This document shows positions 55,020-64,000 of a DNA stretch of 64,000 nt, in pieces. The notes beneath the pieces were generated by a model. The model was not told the DNA's origin and ran no database searches. It saw nothing but the letters and a program-made list of their open reading frames with translations. How positions within the stretch are numbered: the stretch's first letter is position 1; each line of letters opens with the position of its first letter. Position numbers and translations under genes: made by a program. This DNA comes from Aculops lycopersici (Eukaryota > Arthropoda > Arachnida > Trombidiformes > Eriophyidae): contig WNKI01000003.1 in assembly GCA_015350385.1 (NCBI GenBank), positions 526,397 to 590,396 of the forward strand, given 5' to 3'.

Positions 55020-55767
55020 CTATTGGTTTTTCAATGGACGGCAGTCGGTATTGTTATTTTGTTGTTGCATTGAAAACGAACGGAAAATAGAGACAAACGG
55101 TTAGCTATTAGTTTGATTAGCGGAAAATTGTTTGCCGGTCTACCTGAGCTCGCTTTTGTGGCTTGCGCGTCGTGAGCTTGGGCTTTTGACGCCAATTTTA
55201 GCCTTAGTTTAGTATGAGCTGAGAGATTGAAGGTGAGCGGCTTGTAGAGAATCCATGAGACACGACGATGGCGCGACAATTACTATCCAGTTGGTTGCCA
55301 GAGTGACCAACGGTATCAAATGATCAACAGGTTTCTCTGTTTGCAATTTACGTTACAACCACAGGTAACAAGCCACTCGTCGTCATCGTCGTCGTTGTTG
55401 TTGTTGTTGTTGTTGCGGTTTTAATCCAATTCTCAGTCAGTTGTCCAGACTTTTCGCTAAAAATGCAAGACCAAGTTGCTTGACTAAATCCAAACTAAAC
55501 GGTTGGTCTAGTTTAGGTTTAGGTGAAGCGTTTGGCTTTGGAGAGCGAAGTCGTTGTTCGTATTTTTGAAGGTTAATTGCGAGCCGAGAGGATATTCTGG
55601 TGGCTCGCTTTTGGGGTTGCTCTTCTTGATGCTAGTAACTGTCGACACTTTCGCCACTCTCATTTGGTCGCACTCTTATTCCGAGCCAATTTGCAATAGT
55701 CGGGTGAGAGTATACATGTGATGATACGAGTTTCAAGGAAGAGAAAGAGAGTGGGAGAGACACTTAC

Positions 55768-55951
55768 ATTGCACATCCAATTCCACGGAAGTCGCTTGAT
55801 TTATCGTCTGATGGACGCCAACGCAGGTGAGATTTTTCCCATTCATCGTGCGCTTAATATCGCTAATTTTCAACTTCGATTGCGTCACTCGCTGGATTCC
55901 GTTACCATTGGACGAGGAGCCAGAAGCGATCACTTGGCTAGTTGTTTGAGC
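55768..55951 (-). CDS. internal exon of the Ig-superfamily gene (second half of Ig domain 1)
   Basis: The 184-nt exon begins after CAACAG (55952) in phase 0 and ends CAAT|GTAAGT, phase 1. It encodes SKLKISDIKRTMNGKNLTCV and TSVELDVQ, the E-to-G strands of an Ig domain whose first half must lie further upstream. No matching phase-0 donor exon was found between here and the window end. Confidence 0.78.
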
Positions 55952-57036
55952 CTGTTGATTATTATTATTTTTTGTTTATTTGTTATCAGCGAGACGAAGT
56001 CAAAGGCAAAGATAAACGGTAAAGGGTAAACGGTAAGAAGGTTAGTTGGTCAAATTAGCAGGTATTCAGTTTCACTCTTAAATCACTTTCATTTTTCGAA
56101 CGCACAAAGTTGTGTAGTTTATGCGAACTCTCGTGTGCACCTAATGACACGAACGGCTATGGCGATTCATCATCGCCGAGCGGCCACTTAATTAACCACC
56201 TGAGAGCGCGTGAAATTTTCAATTACCACCTGGCCGCTCATTCTGATATGATTCTTTAGTATATGTTTGGATCCAAATGTGAACCCCAAATTTGCGTGTC
56301 TCTTTGTCTCGATTTCATTTTTTAAACTGGCCGAAAATGACTTGACCTTGGGGGCAAAACTAAGCAAATTCTCTCCCAGCGACAAGGTTAGAGTGGAGAA
56401 AAATTGCGTGTGGTCGTGTATTTATTTGACGTTTGCCAACGTTTTTGCTCTACTCTCGCCGAGTTGATTCGAAAATTTTGGCGCAATTTCAGCTAGAAGC
56501 TAAAATAGCAAAACAGATTAGATAGACCAAAATATCATCTCGCTCTTGGCGGTTGCAGTTGTTAAGCTGAAAAAGAAAACTTTCACCTCTACAATCAATT
56601 AAACGCCAACCACCCCCAAATGGAAGCCAACCACCTGTTGTCGCCTGCGACTCGTTAAGAACAAAGTCCACGACGGCAGGACGAAAAAGGTGGTCGATAT
56701 TTTCTAGCGTTTTTGTGCGAGAAAAAGCGTTGCTCCCTTTTTTGCGGTCGTGGTCAGCAGGTTTCGTTGGTGTGAGTGTTAATCAAGCAAGCAAGTGAGC
56801 GAGCGAGCAAGCGGCAACAAGTGGCACAAATCCGTCAACACAACTGCAACTTGTCTGGCTTTGCGATTGCAAATTGGAAAAGGTTGTTGCCGTTGTCGCT
56901 GGTGATTCAGAGAGCCAAGACACGCGACTCAATGAGCAACAACAGGTAGCAGCGGCGGTGGCGGCGGCGGTAGCAACAGGTTGACCAGAAACAGCGACAG
57001 TTAGCGCTGCCGCTCGATGATTGAGTGCCCGCGAGA

Positions 57037-57066
57037 GTTGCAAGTTGCAAGTTGCAAGTTGCCAGT
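57037..57066. repeat. GTTGCAA-type short tandem repeat
   Basis: Three direct copies of the heptamer GTTGCAA, followed by degenerate GTTGCCA units. Confidence 0.85.
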
Positions 57067-60000
57067 TGCCAATCCAATAATCACCTGTTGCCATTTAGTC
57101 GTTGCCGTAACTCGTGCGCGCAATTAGATGCTCGGCGGGTTTGCTCGCCGGTTGCGCAACGACCACACTCTCTCTGTCTGAAGCTGAATTTTCAAGAACT
57201 TGGGCACGCAGCCAAATGGTTTTAGTCGATTCGATTTTGGGCGCCAAATTGACGTCCGATTGGCAGCGAGACCACAAGTTTAAGTTTGCGAGAGTGTTTT
57301 ACGTGAAGAAGAATCGGACGTAAAAATTGACCGCAAACAATTAGATCTCAGCAGCAGCAGCATAGGCAGAAATAATAAGAGCAGACCAAAGCAACAAGTG
57401 GGCGACAGAGTTAGTTCTAGTGTTTGGCAACAAGTGTTCGGTCTTGGTCTGTCTCTATGTATGTTTGCGGCCACAAGCAAGCAAGCCAAGGAGAGATTCT
57501 AACACTTGGCAGAGAAGGAGAGACATGACGTCGGCAACCGCCAACTTGTTGCCGACTAATTTGCATTGCAATAAACGAGAGAGAGAGAGAGAGAGAGCGA
57601 GTGTTTCGCGCTAAGCGCTTCGCCTTGGACTGGCCAGAGAGTTTGCGGCTTCATTGTCGAGTGGTCGGCGCTTGCACCATTAGCGGCACACAATGCCAAG
57701 CTAGCTGGCTAGATGGCTCTTAAACCGGCCAATTACCTGCACGTCGGCAAGCTGGTTTCGTATGGTGAGCTCACCTTGTTGCTTAGCACACGTGTATCAT
57801 CATCATCACAACAAGTGCGCTCGTCAATTTGTCGCTTTCGCTGGCGCGTACATTTTTCCTCTCTCTCTCTCTCCAAAGCCAAGTCGTTTGCTTGAGTCGT
57901 TCCGCTCGTTAGGTGAAAGGGAAGAAAAGTTTGTTGCAACTCATCGTTCGCAGTGTTTTAGATGTGTCAAAATATGGACTGCAACAAGGTATCATCGCGA
58001 TCCATGTCGTGAAAGGTTAATTGTCGTTTCCCTAGCCCCCAAATTCTTGCTCTTGTAAGTGATACATTGGGCCAAGGTAAGAGCAACAGGTTGAAAACAG
58101 GCGAGCGATAGAGAGACTGACCGACTGACTGACCACGATTTTGGCTAACCTGCGCAAAAGAGCAGGCTATTGGCAGCCAAGTAAATCACCGAATTGCAAG
58201 CGAAGGTCAAGCTTTTGCTTTCAATCTTAATGCTCCCACTCGATTGCTCTTCTGCTCTCTCGCGGCTACAAGAATTGACAGCTTTGCTTATTGATAACCG
58301 AACTTATTCTTATTGCTCTTTAACTTCTGTTTCCTCTCTCTCGCTCTTCATGAAGTCTCGCTTACTTTCACTAGCATGAGACTGCAATGATGTTGAGATC
58401 AATGATGCTGGCGCTGCCAATAAATTCAACTGGTGAAAAGGGACAGAAAACAAGTGGCATAAAGTCAAAGTTAACCAATCAATTAGTCGCTTGCCGAGTG
58501 GTTCAGCTTGCAAGTTCAGTTGGTTGGTCTCTCGCAAAAGTGAAATTAGCTAGAGACAATTGAATCGCTTGACAGCTAGAGAGGGGAAGGCAAAAATTCG
58601 AATAACTTGGCTAGAAAATAACAGCAGCACCAACAACAATAGACTCACTTGCGCCTGATTGGCTACCCACTTGCCTTGTGAATGTCTTGTTGTGTCTCTT
58701 TACCTGGAGTTGACTTGCAATCAATTAGACGCCAGGTTAAATTTTTGTGAAATTCTAGCAATGAATCTCTAGAGCAAGACAATGAGAGACAACTTGTCGC
58801 ACGCCGTTAAGTTGTGACCCGAGCTCAGGCGAGCTGAGCATGGTCACCTAATCAGAGGTAGGTGATGTTAATTGAGTTATCAATTATTATAAGCCAAGCA
58901 AGCGAGACTTGTGCAGTGGAGATCAGAAATGTAAAATTTCACCGAACGCTATTGATTTTTTCTCCCCGTCTCCCCTTAGCTTTTCCAGCCGAAAGCTATT
59001 GTTTCTATCCAACGCCATAATGTTGCCGCCGATAAGTGAGTTCAGAAATCGCCTTTGGGCAAATTTAAATACAACTCGACATTTGATCGAGCTGCCTGTC
59101 AAATGAGTTGCCGCTTGTTGTCTAGTTTAGAGCGTCTGTTGCATTCGGACAGTAGCTAAAACTAATGCTCAAAAAGGAGAATGGACATTCATTCATTCAG
59201 TCAGTCAGTCAGTCATTTGGTTAGTGGCTCAATCGAGCAGTTGGAAAACCAACGCCAAGCCATCAGACTCTTGGCCTCCGACAGCCAGAGCTACAATCGA
59301 CTTTACAGGCAACAAAAACAACGACCACGTCGACAAGGTCGCAGGTTGTAAATTTTAACCCCTTTTACCGTTGAGTTGTATGCGTTGGATTAGTTTTGCA
59401 CAAATTCTTCGGCTTTCCATTTAAATTTGATCTCGCATGAGGCAAAAGTGGATGGTCTCTTCAGGCTAATTAATCGCGCAAATTGTCTTCCAAACAACAA
59501 CAGCAGTAGTAATAACTAGATAGCTAGCTAGCCAGCTAAATGGCAACTACAACAATAGTGAATACAACGGCGAGAACAACTTCTCAATGTTTACAACAGA
59601 TCAGCTGATCTATTAGCCAAAGCCAATCAGCTAAGGCTAAGGTTGGCCCAGGTATAAAGATTTTGAGAGTCGACGCGGGACTTGAATGAGAAGATATCCT
59701 TCTAATGGCCAATAGTTAATTTCCTCGCATTTGTACTAACTCACAACCAAGCCCTTCCACTTGATCGGTTGTCATTGAAATCATATACAAACATTTCAAC
59801 TTCAATCCATCGAGTGACATTGACTCTAGTCTCGTGTACTTTGCGCGCCATTTAACCCATCGATTCTAAAGCCCATCGAGTTCTCATTGCGTCACTCTAT
59901 AGACGCTAGTGAGACGACCTGTTGCTTTAGCACAGACGCTCGCTGCGTGAGACCCAACTCCTTGCTACACAACAAGCCATTGGCAACCAAATTCAATCGG

Positions 60001-61147
60001 CTAGTCCAAAATGTTTGTAAGGCAATTGACAATCGCTATCCAGTTTAGCTCATCGGTTTGAGAACAACAGCTCACCTGTCAACTGGTCCGAATCTCAGGT
60101 TACAAGTAGGCAAGCGAGCAAGTTGCCGATGGAGCGGACCGTGCGTGCGATTGGCTAATGATTATCCTAACGAATGGTCAGCATTTGCATTGCTCTCCCT
60201 CTCTCTCTCTCTTCTTTATGTAAAGTTACGTACTAACCAGAGTCGCGTGTGCATCTTCCTGTTTCATCGCTGTTTCATGTTACATTATTTCACGTTACGT
60301 TATGTTATTTTACGTTATTTACGTGTGTAACTGGAAACAGCAATAACTTGCGGCTAACAAAACAAAACAACCTACTGTAGCAACCCGACACTCGCAATGA
60401 CACACTAGCAGAGGCGCTGTCTGCGGTTGTTTATGTTGCTCACGCCTGAGCGATGGACAACTCAGTCAATTGGCTTGCGAAAGCGCCGCAAGTGCCTTGG
60501 TCGCCGCCACTTGTTGAGCGGCAATTCGCCAGGTAAGCTTGCCAATGATTCACTGACTACCTGGCTGGCTGGCTAGCTAGCCGCGAGTCAGCAGGTGAGC
60601 TCAGTGAGAGATAGGGCATTCGCAACTAGAGGATTGATATCTTTGTTTGCTAGCTTGCGGTAGAAGCTTGGAACGAACGCATCCTCCTCCCGCTCCATCT
60701 ACATCAATCACATGAGTGCGCGTCAATCACCATAGTGAGAGAGTGATCTGCGGTTCGCCAGTCGCAGGAGTTATGTAAAGAGTGAAAGGAACAAGTGGCT
60801 GCGCTGCAAGGATGTTACTGCTGCCATCGGCTTCCGGCTCGTCGCCGCTGGAGCTCGCCCATTGAAAAATTCAATTAGCTTAACTAGAAGCGCGGCGATT
60901 CAGCAAGCTTGTGAGGAGCTGAGATGGATGGACACATGGCAAACACTTGTTGCTAATGAGTGATTAAACACTCTCGCTGCTTACAGTCGACGCTCCTACT
61001 GCATTCGCCTGGATGAGCGTAGACTGCTCACGCGGGTATTAAATTTATCATTCGCTTAGCGCCCGGAGGGCCAAGCGGCTGGAAGTGGACGTTGGATCAA
61101 GATGGCCATTCAAAAATAAAGGAGCAACCGCAACAAGTGGGCAAGAG

Positions 61148-61214
61148 TATAAATAATCTCTGCTGTGCAACTATGCGGAGTCACTTTGAGCTTAGCTGAT
61201 TTGATGGTGGGCAG
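61148..61214 (+). promoter_or_regulatory. candidate core promoter with mini first exon
   Basis: TATAAATA lies at 61148-61155. A TCACTTT initiator-like sequence follows about 33 bp later (61181). About 30 nt after that comes a strong splice donor CAG|GTAAGT (donor at 61215). The spacing suits a plus-strand TATA promoter with a very short first exon. No downstream exon was identified, and the known gene here is on the other strand. Confidence 0.25.
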
Positions 61215-61627
61215 GTAAGTCACGTTGATGTGATTCTAATTAGTCTCAAGGTTTGGCAACCACGACAACGAGATAATGTGAGAGAGACGGCAACAGCAAC
61301 AGCCACGAAGATGACAGATGCCATAATAAAGTCGATCGGTGAGATCCGAGCATGAGATTGAGGAGAGAGGAGAGGGAGATGGAAAACAAACACTCAAACG
61401 AACAACCGATTAGATTGTTCCCCTTCAACTGCACTTTCTTAAACTTCGACCTTCCCCTTTAATCAACTGGAGGTAGGTGAGTTCAAGCGGCAGCGGCAGG
61501 TAAAGTCTTGGCGCCATATAATATTCAAAAGGTCTACTCGTTTCCATATGATGAGCTTGTCCCTACTGTCGGTCCGTTGGGCGCCGCGGGCAGCAAGCAG
61601 CGACACCAGTGCAATCTGACTGATGAA

Positions 61628-61660
<33 letters not shown>
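61628..61660. repeat. CGT trinucleotide microsatellite
   Basis: Eleven uninterrupted CGT units. Confidence 0.95.
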
Positions 61661-62801
61661 GGTCACTTACGAGTTGGACACTCGAATAACTCTGGCTCGA
61701 GCGACAAGCTTATGGATACTTATGCAACAGGTTGGCTGACATTCGGCTGGTGGTGGCGGCGGCAGCTCACGCTCTTGGCTTTGGTCTTGGTGTCAGCGGT
61801 AACGTGCTCATCGATCACACAACCGGTCGAGCTGTTGAGCTAAGCCGCCGCCGCTAGTCTCTCTACACGAGCTAAGAATTGTTAAACATGACTAGACTTG
61901 TCAGTGACTGATCCACTTGCCACCAAGGAGTCTCGCGTTGTTTCGCGACTCGCAAGTTGCACGCCACCCGATTTGCTCGGCAGTTGCGTCATTGGAGTGC
62001 TGTGTGCCGTTAAATACTCTTGAACGAGCACCTTGCAACAACAGGTAAGGTTGGAGAAGAAGTTGCCAACCGAGCGCAGGTTATTCGGTGGTCCACTCGT
62101 CAGCAAAGAGAATGCTCGATTCAAGGAGCTTAAGGGACTTGATTGAGAGAGTTTTGTGTGAAATGAATGCGAACAGAGCGGCGACCCTTTTCTCTGTGAA
62201 TCGCAACACACAGGTAGGCTTGCCAAAAGTCGCCTGTCTCGTTGTTGGCCTAGCTCTGCGTTTGATCGCCATCGTCGCCACCCCAGTCGTCGCCGACTTA
62301 GTCGTCTGTTAAGTGAGTAAGTCTCGATGGCCAATTGGATTTCGCGCGCTAATAGTTGGCTTTGCACTCTTGGCCACTGTTCAGTGTATCTCGCTCTCAT
62401 GTCGAGCTAAGCTGAGTGAAAGTTTGTCTCATTGCTTTATGTCCGTCAGCCAACTACAACAAGTCGGATGGTATTTAGTAACAACGCTCTTCTTTGCGCG
62501 CGACTTTCCATCTATCTCTCTCTCTCTCAAAAAAAAGCCAGAAGCTTGAAGAGAATGGCAGAAGCAGGGAGACAGGCGAGCCCTTTCCGAGGTAGCAACA
62601 AGTTGTTGATGTCGCTAGCGTAAGTGCCACCGCCACTGCCACCGTCGCTGATACTATTACTGGCCACTCGGCTTCAGGTGCCAATTCGTTCGTTTTCTAA
62701 CTAACCTCTCCCCGGTCAACCTGCTCACTTGGCCGCTCGCTCGCTTGATTGCCAAGCGACAACTAGACCAACTCCACTCTTCGTGTTCTCGCCCGATTCT
62801 C

Positions 62802-62862
62802 TCGTCGTCGTCGTCGTCCTCGACGTCGACGTCGACGTCGACGTCGACGTCAACGTCAACGA
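62802..62862. repeat. TCG/ACG-TCG compound repeat
   Basis: TCG units followed by a GACGTC-type hexamer array that drifts to CAACGT. It is self-complementary in part. Confidence 0.85.
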
Positions 62863-63800
62863 GACGACCAAATCTGTTCCTCCGCGGCAAAGAAGGGATC
62901 GAATTGTGGCCAACACATTGTTACTGCCCTCCTGCTTATCTGCCAAAAGGGAAGAGCTAACTGGATGGGCTCTTCACCTGTTGGCTTGGTTACGTTGAGT
63001 TACGTAACGTAGCATTGCATTGCATTGCATGAAATAAACTCGGTCGGCGTCTTGTGGATCGGACTCGCATGAGAGGAAGCGTGAGTGTGATCGACTGAGA
63101 TTCTTTGGCGTGGAATCTACCAACTCGACCAAGAATCCTCCTCAATCTCTTCTGCCGACAAACACACTCCCAGAAACCAAAGTTGGAGAGGAGAGTGAAC
63201 TCTGGTCGCGGCGGCTGCGGTAGCCGTCGCCAGAGCCACTGCTAGCTAGTAAAGTAAAGCACAGTAAAGCAAAGTAAAGTCGACCGGCTGACAGACAAGC
63301 AGCGGGCTAGTTTGATTTGATGATTGGCCGTTGCATTCATTGTGGCGGCCAGTGGTGGTGGTGGTGGCCGGCGAGCTTTGCGCACAGGTAAGTGAAAGCA
63401 AGCTAAGTGAGAAGTTGCAAACATTGGATTTTGCGACGAGTTTCAAATAAAACGACGGTGGCAACTTCGGCACCATGAGTTCGGTGACAAGCGATTCCAA
63501 GTTGTCGAGTTTGTGATGAGAACTTTCTCTCTATCTTTGGACGTCCGCGGTTTTTAACACGCAAAAGCGGCTCCAGTCGGATCACTCAACGATCGCTCGC
63601 CGCCGGCAACAGGCGGCTACCAACCACGAGTTGGTAGCCGCCGATGGTTCAAATGAAAACTTGGCCCAACTCCAACTGCATCATCATCCCCTTTCACTCC
63701 AGAACCAAGCTCGATGTAACCTCTCGCTAGTTCATTTGTTGTTGTGGTATTGGTAGTAGTGGTGCCGATAATTGGCCAGCGCGTAACCTGGAGCGGGAGC

Positions 63801-63926
<126 letters not shown>

Positions 63927-63928
63927 AG

Positions 63929-64000
63929 ACGTACGTACGTACGACGAGTACGTACGTACGACGTACGTACGTAGTACGTACGTACGTACGTACGTACGTA
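63929..64000. repeat. ACGT tetranucleotide array reaching the window end
   Basis: Repeated, self-complementary ACGT units with occasional shifts (for example ACGACGAGTACG) continue to the last base. The array may extend beyond the window or mark a poorly resolved contig end. Confidence 0.95.

Larger units (their letters stand above)
46476..62983. promoter_or_regulatory. cluster of CAACAGGT (Scratch/Snail-type) octamers in Ig-gene introns
   Basis: Plus-strand CAACAGGT starts at 46476, 47347, 47537, 47603, 48754, 49153, 49864, 53207, 55325, 56940, 56974, 58084, 61725 and 62039. The complement ACCTGTTG starts at 48272, 49975, 50586, 56633, 57083, 59917 and 62976. CAACAGGT(G) is the core recognised by Scratch-type C2H2 zinc fingers and overlaps Snail/ZEB E2 boxes. 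That these sites are bound is inference. Confidence 0.5.

Overview
The window is eukaryotic nuclear DNA from an invertebrate, most likely a chelicerate and perhaps an acariform mite. The main support is an arginine kinase that reads closest to mite arginine kinases as I remember them. An arthropod-style kainate receptor and a Quiver/Sleepless-type Ly6 protein also fit. The species is inference. Most coding genes are intronless or have one or two short introns. Many carry low-complexity Gln/Ser/Asn/Gly insertions. Non-coding DNA is rich in GA/CT, CAA and CGT microsatellites.

Layout: 1-1035 holds a stop-interrupted, glycoprotein-like relic on the minus strand. 2755-3834 is arginine kinase, preceded by a long in-frame open stretch. 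8679-11290 is a compact island: a three-exon Ly6/Quiver-type GPI-anchored protein that I assembled from splice sites, RBX1, and a convergent NADH-cytochrome b5 reductase. 12813-19087 (minus) is a kainate-type glutamate receptor with an enlarged amino-terminal domain and tail, split by one 626-bp intron. 20468-33737 is about 13 kb with no gene I can recognise, including a 20-N assembly gap.

33738-41136 is the most unusual part. Two tandem intronless genes encode about 810-residue type I membrane proteins of a family I do not recognise. They share a 383-bp tract of 100% identity inside otherwise diverged sequence, which points to gene conversion. Between them lie a Ty3/gypsy reverse-transcriptase relic and an inverted, internally deleted third copy. 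That third copy is joined to a duplicate of the 3' end of LAMTOR1, and a second decayed LAMTOR1 tail follows the first paralogue. Intact LAMTOR1 (minus) and SMARCAD1 (plus) follow as a divergent pair.

44388 to the window end is the 3' part of a minus-strand immunoglobulin-superfamily adhesion gene. Four exons with matching splice phases were found, and the 5' exons lie in or beyond the remaining sequence. Its long introns contain 21 copies of the octamer CAACAGGT, against about 0.5 expected. That octamer matches the binding core of Scratch/Snail zinc-finger factors. The window ends in a 119-bp GA tract followed by an ACGT array.

The genes do not form one pathway. Arginine kinase buffers ATP; RBX1 serves cullin ubiquitin ligases; LAMTOR1 anchors Ragulator on lysosomes; SMARCAD1 remodels chromatin. 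The receptor, the Ly6 protein and the Ig protein would suit nervous-system expression, but that grouping is inference.
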